Shown: positions 1 through 8,896 of the stretch, in pieces | How the letters are laid out: the number at the start of each line of letters is the position of its first letter | Numbering within the stretch: the stretch's first letter is position 1 | Source: Sutcliffiella horikoshii | GTDB taxonomy: Bacteria; Bacillota; Bacilli; Bacillales; Bacillaceae_I | Length of the DNA stretch: 64,000 bases | Assembly: GCF_002157855.1 (NCBI RefSeq) | Contig: NZ_CP020880.1 | Span: forward strand, 2,666,001 to 2,730,000 | Reading direction: 5' to 3' | The notes under the pieces: generated by a model | What the model was told of the DNA's origin: nothing | Databases searched by the model: none | The model's input: only the letters and a program-made list of their open reading frames with translations | Position numbers and translations under genes: made by a program

Positions 1-2
1 CA

Positions 3-65
3 GAACGTTCACGTGAAATGGGCGAAGAGTTGGCGGAGAAACTGAGGGAAATGGCATCAAATTGA
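3..65 (+). CDS. C-terminal tail of an unidentified protein (partial)
   Basis: The frame starting at base 3 is open to a TGA at 63-65 and encodes the last 20 residues of a protein whose start lies outside the window. The tail is charged and helical in character (Glu, Arg and Lys rich). A hairpin terminator follows at once, which supports a genuine gene end. The piece is too short to identify. Confidence 0.5.
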   Translation, partial: ERSREMGEELAEKLREMASN

Positions 66-85
66 CCCTCAACCCCACAAAAAAA

Positions 86-119
86 CAGCACTTGGAAGAG
101 GGTTTACTTCCAAGTGCTG
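86..119. terminator. bidirectional intrinsic terminator
   Basis: A 13-bp perfect stem (CAGCACTTGGAAG at 86-98 pairing with 107-119) lies between the plus-strand gene tail ending at 65 and the minus-strand gene ending at 126. An A-run precedes it on the plus strand, giving a U-run for minus-strand transcripts. Confidence 0.8.
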
Positions 120-125
120 ATAAAC

Positions 126-794
126 TTAATCTAAAACTTCGACTTCAAACATCATATCCTCATATTCATCCATACTTACAAGAATTTCGTTTACAATCAA
201 TTGCAACTTCTCAGTTGATAATTCACTTTTCCTATACTTCCTCACCTCGGCACTTAATTTCTTCTGCCACTCTTCTTTCATCACTTCATCATAGTAGCTG
301 TAGAAAGAGAGATATAAAGGAAGGCCTTTGGGCCGCTCTTCACTTATCGCATCAGCAAATTTCACAGCCATGCTCTGTAGCGCTTCAACCTCATATTCTT
401 TAGATGTGTGCTGCAAGTTAAATCTTATCGATTCATGGTCTTTTGTTTTAAAACGAAACTCCTCCCTAATGAACAAAGGGTCATTACTGAAGACGACCAG
501 GTCATCATCCGTTGTCAAGAGCCAAGCATCCTTTTCACCAACATCCTTGACCTCACCCTCACCTGTAATAATGAGGTCATTGCTCATCACACTAAATGAA
601 TCATAAGAATTATGAAGAGCAAAGATTGACATAATTGCAACTACACCAAGTCCTAATGAAATCAATCGCTCCAACCACTTCTTCTCAATCTTTTTCGTTA
701 AGAAAGTGTGAAGTGAATTTAATAAAAAAAGAACAATGAGTAATGTTGCAAGATTAAATACCACCTGCGCCCACCCTGGCAAAATAAAAGTCAA
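126..794 (-). CDS. hypothetical membrane protein, two N-terminal TM segments
   Basis: The 222-residue protein has two hydrophobic segments near residues 7-28 and 42-62 separated by a short basic loop (KKIEKKW), then a soluble acidic C-terminal region of about 160 residues. I do not recognise a family. The start is a TTG preceded by a GGGGGG ribosome site; the ATG just upstream runs into a stop after three codons. It converges on the partial gene at the window start and sits downstream of the Nudix gene. No catalytic motif is visible. Confidence 0.6.
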   Translation of the reverse strand: MTFILPGWAQVVFNLATLLIVLFLLNSLHTFLTKKIEKKWLERLISLGLGVVAIMSIFALHNSYDSFSVMSNDLIITGEGEVKDVGEKDAWLLTTDDDLVVFSNDPLFIREEFRFKTKDHESIRFNLQHTSKEYEVEALQSMAVKFADAISEERPKGLPLYLSFYSYYDEVMKEEWQKKLSAEVRKYRKSELSTEKLQLIVNEILVSMDEYEDMMFEVEVLD

Positions 795-819
795 ATTTTC
801 AGCCCCCCATTACCAAAAC

Positions 820-1368
820 TCATCCCCTATAAGGACTACCTAATTCATTGATACCAGTTACATTTGATACACGCCCTATATTTAAACTATCCTCTAAAAT
901 GGCTTGATAGACGATATTGTAGTTACTATAGTAGGTTGGTATATCGCTAGGTTCAATAAAAATTCTTTCAAATGATTCATACTCTGCCCTAAAACTATGA
1001 AGCTTCTTGATATCCATTCTATAAAAAACCTGATATTCCACTTTAGGATAAAGACTCTCTTCGCTCCAGTGTGGATTATTATGATGATCGACCACGATGG
1101 AACCGAGCAAGCGGCAATCTCCTTCCACATACCCCTCCTCCATTGCTTCCCTTTGAAAACACATCTCTGGAGTTTCATTGAGTTCAATATGCCCACCGGG
1201 AAAATCCCATCCTCTATCTCTGAGGTTGACCAGCATCAACTTACCCTGATAAAAGCAATAACCGTGAGTGCTGGTAATTAAATCTCTTGGCGGAAGTTGA
1301 GATTGCTTTTCCCAGGTTAATTGGACGATTGCATCGCCCCAAGTTACTTGTGTAGATGTCATGCGCAT
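820..1368 (-). CDS. Nudix hydrolase
   Basis: A Nudix box follows the GX5EX7REUXEEXGU pattern (GHIELNE...REAMEEGY, about residues 59-80 from this start), so the protein should be a Mg-dependent pyrophosphohydrolase of nucleoside diphosphate-linked compounds. Its substrate cannot be read from the sequence. About 182 residues is normal for a single-domain Nudix enzyme. Three in-frame starts lie close together (TTG 1371, ATG 1368, ATG 1362) behind an AGGAG site. I prefer 1368, but 1362 is possible. The C-terminal 50 residues are not typical of a named subfamily. Confidence 0.8.
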   Translation of the reverse strand: MRMTSTQVTWGDAIVQLTWEKQSQLPPRDLITSTHGYCFYQGKLMLVNLRDRGWDFPGGHIELNETPEMCFQREAMEEGYVEGDCRLLGSIVVDHHNNPHWSEESLYPKVEYQVFYRMDIKKLHSFRAEYESFERIFIEPSDIPTYYSNYNIVYQAILEDSLNIGRVSNVTGINELGSPYRG

Positions 1369-1442
1369 CAAACTCCTGTCAAATAAGCTACATTAATTTT
1401 AACATAATTAACCAATTAATAATGACTTTTCATCCAAAAAAG

Positions 1443-1462
1443 CAGTTATCTTCGGGTAACTG
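1443..1462 (-). terminator. terminator-like hairpin, minus strand, no obvious gene
   Basis: The stem CAGTTA/TAACTG, extended by two pairs around a four-base loop, is followed in minus-strand orientation by CTTTTTT. The only minus-strand gene upstream (ending at 1860) already has its own terminator at 1818-1853, so this one has no clear client. Confidence 0.45.
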
Positions 1463-1576
1463 TCAAGACGGGATTAAGCTCTCAGATGCTTTGAAATAAT
1501 GGCTGGTGCTTTCCTTAGTGCTTAATCTCTGACTGATTTAATGAAATTCATTGTCACCAAGGTCTTCATACCGGCG

Positions 1577-1784
1577 ATGAGGACTTCTCTACTCCTTTTT
1601 CCTCGTCACTCACGTCTTCATCACGTATATGAGAACCTCTCTTCTCCTTTTTTCTCGTCACTCACGTCTTCATCACGTCCATGAGAACCTCTCTTCTCCT
1701 TTTTTCTCGTCACTCATGTCTTCATCACGTACACGAGAACCTCTCTTCTCCTTTTTCCTCGTCACTCACGTCTTCATCACAACC
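1577..1784. repeat. tandem array A, four 52-bp units
   Basis: Four head-to-tail copies of a unit containing GAACCTCTCTTCTCC, CTCGTCACTCACGTC and TTCATCACG repeat with an exact 52-bp period; the same base recurs at 1579, 1631, 1683 and 1735. The gap between the Nudix gene and the M20 peptidase gene is almost filled by it. Short reading frames across the array simply reflect the repeats and show no ribosome site. Confidence 0.85.
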
Positions 1785-1817
1785 CCAAACAACTATTTCA
1801 CAATCCCTAAACAAAAA

Positions 1818-1853
1818 AGCCTGTCTAGAAAGACTACGCTCTCCAAACAGGCT
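1818..1853 (-). terminator. intrinsic terminator of the RocB-like gene
   Basis: AGCCTGT (1818-1824) pairs with ACAGGCT (1847-1853). On the minus strand the stem is followed by a T-run. It lies just past the stop of the M20 peptidase gene. Confidence 0.8.
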
Positions 1854-1859
1854 TACAAA

Positions 1860-3461
1860 CTATAAATTCTTCACAAAATCAGCCAATATCGGTGGAAACT
1901 CCTCAAAAGAAAACTTAACATTCAATCTCTCTGTCCATTGATGAGGATCCTTCCCCACAGGCCCCAAGTTGAACACAGGCATCTGCAATGCTTCCATCTC
2001 TGCAAAAGGCAGAGAATATGTCGCCCCGTAGACTGGAATATTGAAAGGCAGTCGATCTTTTGCAGAAAAATCCCCTTTGCCTATAAAACTCAAATCACAT
2101 AAACCCGAAAAATAGCGCTGCTCGTTGAATTCAACATCTGCATCTACTTTCCACTTCTGAATAAACGCTCGAGCTGAATCCAGTAATTCCTTATTGTCCG
2201 TCGCCACAGCAGGATAGTATGGTGGGGCAAAAAACAGAATGATCATCGGACCTAAATCCTTACATAAGGAGGCCACTTCTTCCACAACTTTAATGGACTG
2301 CTCCCTTTCATCTAAATGAGAGTTGGATACAATCACCGAAGAAATCCTCATGTCCATTTCCTGATCGCCATGAATGGCCTTTGCTTTGTTCAAAAGCTCT
2401 TCATAGGTATAGACCGCTACGTCCACAGGCATTTCTGTAAAAGATGTGAACCGTTTAAACTGGTCAGCTTTACCTTTGCAAAATTCATTGATATTCTTTG
2501 CCGCCTGCTTTGCGATACGAAGAAAATCTGCCTCCCAATCCGTCAACGATTTTTCCATAAATAAGACATTATATAACGTCACCGCGGTGTGAGGAATTTG
2601 TACGGAATACTCCGTTTTTAAATCTTTTTGGATTAAGCTCGTTGGAGGTGGTGTCACTTCTGCCCCTACCTGTTCACATAAATCCGTATTCCACTCCATA
2701 AGTTTTTGTATCTCTGAAACCATTAAATTAGCATTGAGGCCAGCCAAGGGCTCCCCGACATGTGTTTCTTTTCCGTAGCAGAAAAAGCCAGGCAATAGCT
2801 TTCCAATAGCTCCAGTATATAGATAGAGATTGTTATCTCCAGGGTATTTTTGAAACATTGGTTCTGAATTAACGCAAGCCTTAAAATTCAAATCATGTTT
2901 CGAAGCTAGATCACCCAAAGCTGGCAGTGCCTGAAGCATCCCTTGTGAGTTTACCTCTTCATCCGGAACCGCCAATAGGAGCAGGTTTACATCCCATTTT
3001 TCATCAATCGCTTTTTCCAGGAGTGACATTTGAAGAGCCAGTCCCGCTTTCATGTCCATGACCCCTCTCCCAAAGAGCCAATCGCCTGAAAGTAGGTGTT
3101 CTTTCGCTTCACCAGGAAGGGCATCTGCATGGTGCTCTAACTCTCGTGTCAGTTCAATCGGCTGGAAAGCAAGATCTTTCAGGAATCCGTAATCCTCCAC
3201 CCCTACTACATCAAAATGACTGACAAGCACAATCGTATCCTTCTTCTCAGATTGCTTCACTAAAGCGGTTACAAAAGAACGCCCATCCTCCATACGATGG
3301 AGCTCCAAATTACCAGGGTTCTCTTGGAAATAATCTAGATGATTCAATTGATAATAAATAAAAGAAGCCAAGCGCTTCTCTTCCCCGGATAATGTCACAC
3401 TTCCGTGCTGGACAAGGGATACAAGTAGATTTGTCAGCTGCTCTTTCGTTTGCCAGTGCAT
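1860..3461 (-). CDS. M20-family metallohydrolase, RocB/YqjN-like
   Basis: The 533-residue protein is a zinc-dependent M20 peptidase/deacylase homologue. Visible metal-site motifs in order are SHFDVVG near residue 81, GRGVMDMKAG near 131 and PDEEVNSQG near 166. Length and motifs resemble B. subtilis RocB and YqjN; YqjN sits next to namA in B. subtilis, as this gene does here. The family is linked to amino acid degradation, but the substrate is unknown. The ATG at 3461 follows a GGAGGATGGGAG ribosome site. A 10-bp inverted repeat lies upstream in the promoter region. Confidence 0.85.
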   Translation of the reverse strand: MHWQTKEQLTNLLVSLVQHGSVTLSGEEKRLASFIYYQLNHLDYFQENPGNLELHRMEDGRSFVTALVKQSEKKDTIVLVSHFDVVGVEDYGFLKDLAFQPIELTRELEHHADALPGEAKEHLLSGDWLFGRGVMDMKAGLALQMSLLEKAIDEKWDVNLLLLAVPDEEVNSQGMLQALPALGDLASKHDLNFKACVNSEPMFQKYPGDNNLYLYTGAIGKLLPGFFCYGKETHVGEPLAGLNANLMVSEIQKLMEWNTDLCEQVGAEVTPPPTSLIQKDLKTEYSVQIPHTAVTLYNVLFMEKSLTDWEADFLRIAKQAAKNINEFCKGKADQFKRFTSFTEMPVDVAVYTYEELLNKAKAIHGDQEMDMRISSVIVSNSHLDEREQSIKVVEEVASLCKDLGPMIILFFAPPYYPAVATDNKELLDSARAFIQKWKVDADVEFNEQRYFSGLCDLSFIGKGDFSAKDRLPFNIPVYGATYSLPFAEMEALQMPVFNLGPVGKDPHQWTERLNVKFSFEEFPPILADFVKNL

Positions 3462-3478
3462 CTCCCATCCTCCTCTAG

Positions 3479-3510
3479 ATAGTAGTATTTTGCTCCTATC
3501 ATACTACTAT
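3479..3510. promoter_or_regulatory. inverted repeat upstream of the RocB-like gene
   Basis: ATAGTAGTAT (3479-3488) and ATACTACTAT (3501-3510) form a perfect 10-bp inverted repeat with a 12-bp spacer. It ends 17 bp before the minus-strand start at 3461. No T-run follows, so an operator or leader hairpin is more likely than a terminator. Confidence 0.5.
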
Positions 3511-3534
3511 TTTCAAGAATTGAACACCTATCTT

Positions 3535-3563
3535 TTGGTGGGAACAAAAACGTTTGATATAAT
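3535..3563 (+). promoter_or_regulatory. putative sigma-A promoter of namA
   Basis: TTGGTG (3535-3540), a 17-bp spacer and a perfect TATAAT (3558-3563) lie 37 bp before the namA start. The -35 element is weak and the -10 element perfect. Confidence 0.55.
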
Positions 3564-3599
3564 ATTTTAGGAACTCGAAATATATAGGAGGAATCATTT

Positions 3600-4616
3600 A
3601 TGAAATCAGCATTATTTTCCCCATATACAGTTAAAGGTGTAACACTGAAAAATAGGATTGTCATGTCCCCAATGTGCATGTATTCCAGTCATAATGAAGA
3701 CGGGCATGTTCAAGATTGGCATATGACTCACTATGTATCACGCGCAGTAGGCCAAGTAGGGCTGATCATGGTGGAAGCAACCGCGGTCCAGCCACAAGGT
3801 CGCATTTCTCCACAAGATCTTGGAATTTGGAACGACGAACATATTCAAGGCTTCCAAGAATTAAATAGACAAATTAAGGTCCATGGCTCCAAAACTGCCA
3901 TTCAGCTTGCTCATGCCGGCAGAAAAGCAATGGTGGACGGAGACATCTATGCACCAACAGCATTGGCATTTAACGAAAAAATGAAAACTCCTGTGGAAAT
4001 GTCTACAGAAGACATAAAAGAAACAATCGCTGCGTTTGTGGAAGGCGCCAAGCGTTCCAAGGAAGCAGGATTTGACATTATTGAACTTCATGGTGCTCAT
4101 GGATATTTAATCAATGAATTCCTATCACCTCTTACGAACAAACGTGAAGATGAATACGGTGGAAGTACGGAAAATCGCTATCGCTTCCTTCATGACATTA
4201 TTGATGGCGTAAATGAAGTATGGGATGGTCCATTATTTGTCCGTGTATCTGCAAATGACTATCACCCTGAGGGATTAACAGCAGAAGACTATGTGACCTA
4301 TGCTAAATGGATGAAGGAGCAAGGGGTGGATCTAGTGGATGTCAGCTCTGGTGCGGTGGTGCCGGCAGCGATTGATGTGTATCCTGGCTACCAGGTTGGT
4401 TTTGCCGAAACCATTAAGTCAGGTGCTGCTATTGATACAGGTGCAGTTGGACTGATCACTTCTGGTTTGCAAGCGGAAGAAATTTTAAGAAATAACCGTG
4501 CAGATTTAATCTTCGTTGCTAGAGAACTATTGCGTGACCCATACTGGCCAAGAACAGCTGCAAAGCATCTTGGTGTAGAGATTGAGTCGCCAAAACAATA
4601 TGATCGTTCTTGGTAA
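3600..4616 (+). CDS. namA: NADPH dehydrogenase NamA (old yellow enzyme, YqjM type)
   Basis: The 338-residue FMN enzyme reduces activated C=C bonds and some nitro compounds with NADPH. Its length equals that of B. subtilis YqjM. Cys26 and Tyr28 (SPMCMYSS), which are substrate and flavin contacts in YqjM, are present, as is the ELHGAHGYL motif carrying the substrate-binding His pair near residues 164-167. The C-terminal [10 protein letters not shown] segment is typical. The ATG is preceded by AGGAGGAATCATTT. It is monocistronic, with its own promoter and a strong terminator. Confidence 0.95.
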   Translation: MKSALFSPYTVKGVTLKNRIVMSPMCMYSSHNEDGHVQDWHMTHYVSRAVGQVGLIMVEATAVQPQGRISPQDLGIWNDEHIQGFQELNRQIKVHGSKTAIQLAHAGRKAMVDGDIYAPTALAFNEKMKTPVEMSTEDIKETIAAFVEGAKRSKEAGFDIIELHGAHGYLINEFLSPLTNKREDEYGGSTENRYRFLHDIIDGVNEVWDGPLFVRVSANDYHPEGLTAEDYVTYAKWMKEQGVDLVDVSSGAVVPAAIDVYPGYQVGFAETIKSGAAIDTGAVGLITSGLQAEEILRNNRADLIFVARELLRDPYWPRTAAKHLGVEIESPKQYDRSW

Positions 4617-4622
4617 AACAAA

Positions 4623-4645
4623 CGGCCACTCACGAGGAGTGGCCG
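4623..4645. terminator. bidirectional terminator between namA and the coiled-coil gene
   Basis: A perfect 9-bp stem, CGGCCACTC/GAGTGGCCG, has a 5-base loop and is followed by CTTTCTTTT on the plus strand. It serves namA and the convergent minus-strand gene ending at 4653. Confidence 0.85.
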
Positions 4646-4652
4646 CTTTCTT

Positions 4653-5594
4653 TTAATTTGAAGATTCAAGAAGGTTTTTCTTTTCTTCTTTAACAGAAAG
4701 CAACGCTTCTTCCATTTGGTTTCGCTGGCCTTTCAAACTTCCAAGCAACCTGGAAACTCTTCCGATAATCTGAGACGTCTGGTCATAGCTTTCCGTAATT
4801 TTCCCGTGCACCATCCAATCGACAATCAGGCCGTCAAAGAAGTAATCAGCAAAAGTCAACATCCCTCCCACTTCAATCGTGGAATCAAAGTGATGCTTGA
4901 TATCAAGTAATTCATCTTGAAAAACTCGTAGCTTATTTTGTGCTTGATGGATATGCGCTTTAGCCTCATCCAAACGGCTATGCTTCATCGCAGTGGATAC
5001 CATCCCGCCGCCGAACATATCAAATGTGGACCAGCCTTTTGCGGAATCTAAGGAAGATAACGCCCGCTCCAAAGCATGCAATGCCAATTGACCGGCATCA
5101 ATTGCTTCATCGTATTCATTCAGGTTCGTTTGAAGGTCTGCTTCTTTATCCGCTAGATCAAATAATTTTACACTCCATACCGAGTTAGAGTCGTGAATAA
5201 GCTTTTCCTTCTCCCGAATAATCTTCTCATATCTAACTGGAGCATTTGCCACTGGTGCAAGTAACGCTTGAAATTCAGCCAGTTCCTGTTCTACATCCTG
5301 TATCGTTTCAACAGCTTCGGTATATTTTAGTTTTGCAACTAGAGCTTCTTTCTGTTCTTGGTCAAGTTTCTCTAGCTTTTTGCCAATCATCGAATAGAAA
5401 ACACTCGTCAATGTAAAGCCTTCAAGACGTGCTACATCATCTTCTTCTTTTTCTAAAAGCGATTCCAACTGAATTTTTTTACGCTTTTCTTCTGCCAAAT
5501 ATGTACTCAGTCTTTCAATATGCTCTTCGTACTTTGCTTTCTTACGCAGGTTGTCTTTAACTTCTAGTAACTCTTGGTTTAAATCTGTGAACAA
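4653..5594 (-). CDS. hypothetical coiled-coil protein
   Basis: The 313-residue protein is soluble and mostly helical. A long charged coiled-coil stretch covers roughly the first 130 residues, with further coiled coil in the middle and at the C-terminus. A glycine-rich patch (DMFGGGMVSTAMKHS) lies near the centre. I recognise no enzyme motif or signal peptide. The start is a TTG with GGGGGAG six bases upstream; a longer in-frame start at 5654 has no ribosome site. A structural or phage-shock-like role is possible, but nothing here proves it. Confidence 0.65.
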   Translation of the reverse strand: MFTDLNQELLEVKDNLRKKAKYEEHIERLSTYLAEEKRKKIQLESLLEKEEDDVARLEGFTLTSVFYSMIGKKLEKLDQEQKEALVAKLKYTEAVETIQDVEQELAEFQALLAPVANAPVRYEKIIREKEKLIHDSNSVWSVKLFDLADKEADLQTNLNEYDEAIDAGQLALHALERALSSLDSAKGWSTFDMFGGGMVSTAMKHSRLDEAKAHIHQAQNKLRVFQDELLDIKHHFDSTIEVGGMLTFADYFFDGLIVDWMVHGKITESYDQTSQIIGRVSRLLGSLKGQRNQMEEALLSVKEEKKNLLESSN

Positions 5595-5673
5595 ACTAAC
5601 TCCCCCTTTTTTTCTTCCTAATACATTTACGAATGGAAATAGTTTTAGTTTCAATTAATTCAAACTAGCGTAT

Positions 5674-6372
5674 CTATTTAATTTTCATTAAACTCGTCCA
5701 TAAAAAGTCCTCACCAAACAATTCAGCTGGCTGTGAAACCTTTACCATTTCCCTCAATTCAAGGATAGTAAAGTTTTCTATGAAAAGACGTCTCAATCTT
5801 TCTTCCGAATAGCCAATGCCTCTGTTCATGCTTCCTTGTTCATAAACATCCCAGTCAGCAGTTTCTGCAGCCGCTTTTGTATTAAAACAAACTAGACCGA
5901 AGTGACCGTCTTTCTTTAGAGCTTCTTTTATTGTTTCTATATAGCTCAATCTGCGATGTGGAGCAAGATGATGGAACATGCCACTATCATAAACAAAATC
6001 ATAACTGTTGGGGTCGAATCCATACTCAAAAAGGGAGACGTGACGAAAATTAATATCCACCTTTTCAGATAAAGCCCTTTCTCTAGCCCAAGTCAATGCG
6101 TTTTCTGAAATATCAATAGCATCTACTGTACAGCCCATTTTTGCTAGATAAATTGCATTCCTCCCCGGTCCACATCCTATCTCTAACACCCGTTTAGGTA
6201 ACAGGCCATTCTCCAAATAGGAAACTAAATTTTCATCTGGACCATTCACCTTGAAAAATGGGATCTCCTTGTTTCTGTCCTTATAAAAGTCATTCCAGAA
6301 AGCCCCCGGTTCTCTTAGCAGTCCGTCTAACATTTCGTAAAGATCTTCATTATTGATAATTTCTTTAGCCAT
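5674..6372 (-). CDS. class I SAM-dependent methyltransferase
   Basis: The 232-residue protein has the SAM-binding motif I, VLEIGCGPGRNA, near residues 62-73, an acidic motif II (VDAIDIS) and the post-I segment YDFVYDSGMFHHL, all typical of class I methyltransferases. The methyl acceptor is unknown. The ATG has a GGGGGAGA ribosome site. It lies downstream of a 340-bp gap and is followed closely by the coiled-coil gene, so the two may be cotranscribed. Confidence 0.85.
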   Translation of the reverse strand: MAKEIINNEDLYEMLDGLLREPGAFWNDFYKDRNKEIPFFKVNGPDENLVSYLENGLLPKRVLEIGCGPGRNAIYLAKMGCTVDAIDISENALTWARERALSEKVDINFRHVSLFEYGFDPNSYDFVYDSGMFHHLAPHRRLSYIETIKEALKKDGHFGLVCFNTKAAAETADWDVYEQGSMNRGIGYSEERLRRLFIENFTILELREMVKVSQPAELFGEDFLWTSLMKIK

Positions 6373-6716
6373 CTTATCTCTCCCCCTTACCTTATATGTA
6401 ATATTGTACCAATCCCCTATCTTTCTATTGTTACAACACTTTTAAAGTTAGGTGAATTTAGCTAAAACTGGTAGCCGTTATTCCCCATTTAATCTCTTTC
6501 TACCGCAATTCTAGTACCCTATTCTCCTTTTAATAAGACTAATTGACCCATAGGCTAGGAACACTAAAAATGGTGTTCCACCCAACCTTAAATCATTCAG
6601 GCTAACGATGTATAATCCACTTACCCTCCACTCCTGTAACATTGGTAATGAAAATGTAACAAACAAACTAAAAGAACGATTACCTCGAAAGTAATCGTCC
6701 TACTCCATTGTGATTT
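6373..6716. other. gap with no gene; one hairpin and the rnz terminator
   Basis: No credible reading frame is visible in these 344 bases. GGAACAC (6558-6564) pairs with GTGTTCC (6573-6579) but no T-run follows. The terminator of rnz occupies the right end. Confidence 0.6.
6677..6697 (-). terminator. terminator of rnz
   Basis: CGATTAC (6677-6683) pairs with GTAATCG (6691-6697). On the minus strand TTCTTTT follows the stem, about 20 bases after the rnz stop. Confidence 0.7.
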
Positions 6717-7637
6717 TTATTTTATCGGAATTACATCAAAGTCGTTTACCACAACCGTGTTAGAAAATATCTCTTTTGCCTCTTCCATCAATGAGAGAAC
6801 ATCCTCTTGCTGATACCTCGCACTTATGTGCGATAAGAGCAATTGGTTCGCTCTTGCCTCCTTGGCAACCTGTGCCGCCTGGACAGTAGTGGAATGGAAA
6901 TACTCTCTTGCAAGCATTTCATCCTTTGCTGCAAAAGTCGCTTCGTGGATAAGGACATCCGCCTCTTCCGCCAACTCAACAGAAACAGGAGTATACCTTG
7001 TATCCCCAAGTATGGTGATCACCTTCCCCTTTTTAGGAGGACCGATATAATCTATTCCTTCAACTATTCTGCCATCAGACAAGGTAACGCTTTTCCCCTC
7101 TTTTAGTTCTTGAAGGTGTGGACCTGATGGGATATTGCTTTGCTTAACTTTGTCCATTAATAACGCACCTGGTAAGTCCTTCTGAACAATCCGAAAGCCA
7201 AATGAAGAAATTCCATGGACAAGTTTTTTCCCCTTTATGGTGAAATCCGCTTCTTCCAAAAGTAATCCTTCTTCTTCAAACTCTTTAATAATTAATGGAT
7301 ACTTCACATGTGTCATACTCACTCGTAAAGAGGTTTCAATATACTCTTTTATCCCTACCGGACCGTAAACCGTCAAAGGTGTTTCCCCACCTTGAAAAGA
7401 ACGGCTGCTCAACAGTCCAGGCAAGCCAAAGATATGATCTCCGTGTAAGTGGGTGATAAATATTTTAGAAATCTTCCTTGGTTTTAATGATGTATGTAAA
7501 ATTTGGTGCTGTGTTGCTTCCCCACAATCGAAAAGCCACACAGAACCCTCTTTATCATCTATATGTAATGCCAGCGAAGATACATTTCGGTGCTTTGCAG
7601 GAACACCAGAACCTGTACCCAAAAAAGTTAGTTTCAT
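6717..7637 (-). CDS. rnz: ribonuclease Z
   Basis: The 306-residue enzyme is a tRNA 3'-endonuclease of the metallo-beta-lactamase fold that trims the 3' trailer of tRNA precursors lacking encoded CCA. The metal-binding [14 protein letters not shown] motif lies near residues 63-76, GDTRYT and HEATF follow, and the HSTTVQAA and LSHIS motifs with metal ligands come near the end. Length matches B. subtilis RnzZ (307). The ATG at 7637 has GAGGAG nine bases upstream; the longer in-frame start near 7697 has no ribosome site. It is divergent from the HAD gene. Confidence 0.95.
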   Translation of the reverse strand: MKLTFLGTGSGVPAKHRNVSSLALHIDDKEGSVWLFDCGEATQHQILHTSLKPRKISKIFITHLHGDHIFGLPGLLSSRSFQGGETPLTVYGPVGIKEYIETSLRVSMTHVKYPLIIKEFEEEGLLLEEADFTIKGKKLVHGISSFGFRIVQKDLPGALLMDKVKQSNIPSGPHLQELKEGKSVTLSDGRIVEGIDYIGPPKKGKVITILGDTRYTPVSVELAEEADVLIHEATFAAKDEMLAREYFHSTTVQAAQVAKEARANQLLLSHISARYQQEDVLSLMEEAKEIFSNTVVVNDFDVIPIK

Positions 7638-7744
7638 AATCATCCGCTCCTCTTGTTCCATTATACTCAAAAAAGAAATTTTCCATAATACAATCAATGA
7701 ATATAGTACAATGATAATATCACGGGAAAAGGAGAATAGACGCT

Positions 7745-8581
7745 ATGAATAACATTTCTACTATCGTATTTGACCTGGACGGTACACTTTATGAGGATAC
7801 ACACCACTTTCAGTATTACGCCGACCTTCTCAAAAACAAGTTACCAGCGGAAAAACAGACCACGTTTGAAGAAGACTATAAAGCTATTGAGGCAGGGACA
7901 CATACTCTTAAGATGGGTAGGGTGTATGATGCTAAAAAAGATTTAATTCTGGCCCATAATGATGGGAAGGTATCTAGAGGCTGGACTTGGGGCGGAGTGG
8001 AAGTATCACAAGAAGAACTTACTTCCTATTATCCCGAACCTCTTCAATTTGACCTGTTTGATATGCTAAGTATCGGGGATCTATGGTGGGTACCGGTTTC
8101 CATTGCCAAACACTACGGATTAAGTAGCGAGGAAGCATATGCGGCATTCCTGCAAACAAGAGAACATATGATGACAGATGACTTTCTATTAGAACCATTA
8201 GCAGAGTTTGCTAATGTATTAGAAAAGCTCCATAAAAAATATACATTAATTCTTATGACTAATAGCCCGCAGACAGACAGCGATGTCATATTGAAGAAAC
8301 TCGGATTCACTTCTTACTTTCATGATAAAATTTATGAAGCCAATAAACCGGTACATACAGCAGATCGTCTTTCATACATATCTAAGGAACACCATGTTCC
8401 TTACAGCCAAATGCTGAGCGTTGGTGATAACTATATTAACGAAATCCTTCCTGCTGCATTATTGGGTTGTAGTACAATTTGTATCGATCCTTTTAACCTA
8501 TTTAAAGAAAGCGAAGCAACCTATACAGTCTCTGGATTATCAGAGCTTTCTAAGCTATTAGATAAATCTTTTTTGAAATAA
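7745..8581 (+). CDS. HAD-superfamily hydrolase
   Basis: The 278-residue protein begins with the HAD nucleophile motif FDLDGTLYED (Asp10, Asp12). A TNS motif (LILMTNSPQTD) and the C-terminal GDNYINEILPA acidic motif follow, and a large helical cap lies between motifs I and II. This pattern fits phosphoglycolate phosphatase or 5'-nucleotidase-like HAD phosphatases; the substrate cannot be assigned. AAGGAGA lies upstream of the ATG. It ends in an intrinsic terminator that overlaps its stop codon. Confidence 0.85.
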   Translation: MNNISTIVFDLDGTLYEDTHHFQYYADLLKNKLPAEKQTTFEEDYKAIEAGTHTLKMGRVYDAKKDLILAHNDGKVSRGWTWGGVEVSQEELTSYYPEPLQFDLFDMLSIGDLWWVPVSIAKHYGLSSEEAYAAFLQTREHMMTDDFLLEPLAEFANVLEKLHKKYTLILMTNSPQTDSDVILKKLGFTSYFHDKIYEANKPVHTADRLSYISKEHHVPYSQMLSVGDNYINEILPAALLGCSTICIDPFNLFKESEATYTVSGLSELSKLLDKSFLK

Positions 8582-8609
8582 CACTTCACGGTGTTATTTT
8601 TTTTTTGAA
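8577..8609 (+). terminator. terminator of the HAD gene
   Basis: AATAACAC (8577-8584) pairs with GTGTTATT (8591-8598), followed by a long T-run. The stop codon of the HAD gene is inside the left arm, so the next operon is insulated from read-through. Confidence 0.9.
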
Positions 8610-8617
8610 TAAAACGC

Positions 8618-8666
8618 TTGCTTTTAGAACACTTGTTCTATTATAATAAAAACAGAACAAACGTTC
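8618..8666 (+). promoter_or_regulatory. SOS promoter with two LexA boxes
   Basis: TTGCTT (8618-8623), an 18-bp spacer and a perfect TATAAT (8642-8647) form the core promoter. GAAC-ACTT-GTTC (8627-8638) lies inside the spacer and GAAC-AAAC-GTTC (8655-8666) lies at the start of the transcript. Both fit the Bacillus LexA (DinR) operator GAACN4GTTC exactly. This arrangement predicts LexA repression and induction by DNA damage of the two small genes that follow. Confidence 0.85.
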
Positions 8667-8689
8667 TAAATACTAATGAGGTGATACTA

Positions 8690-8896
8690 ATGAAATTAAT
8701 CCAACAATCTTTCTACGTCATTTTTAAACTATTGGCTGTTTCCGGTTTTGCCATTCTTTTTTATGTCATGATGACAGATAAGACAAGCAATGCCCCTATG
8801 TTCATGCTCAGCTTGATGACTTCCCTTAGTTTAATTGCTATCCCTGGTATGAAAAATGTAATCAATAACTACGAAGAGACTCATCATGAATCCTGA
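8690..8896 (+). CDS. small two-TM membrane protein, predicted SOS-induced
   Basis: The 68-residue protein has two hydrophobic segments (about residues 8-27 and 37-54) joined by a short polar loop and a polar, acidic C-terminal tail. The ATG at 8690 has GAGGTGAT at good spacing; an upstream in-frame ATG overlaps the promoter and is not credible. It is the first gene of the LexA-box operon. I recognise no family. A checkpoint-type role such as that of the SOS protein YneA is conceivable by analogy only: unlike YneA it has no LysM-like domain. Confidence 0.75.
   Translation: MKLIQQSFYVIFKLLAVSGFAILFYVMMTDKTSNAPMFMLSLMTSLSLIAIPGMKNVINNYEETHHES

Noticed and set aside
1577-1784. CRISPR array (also considered for arrays B and C)
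   Set aside because: The whole unit is repeated without variable spacers, and no cas gene is present.
1629-1941. Small plus-strand reading frames over array A
   Set aside because: Repeat-derived, with no ribosome site, running into the terminator and antisense to the M20 peptidase gene.
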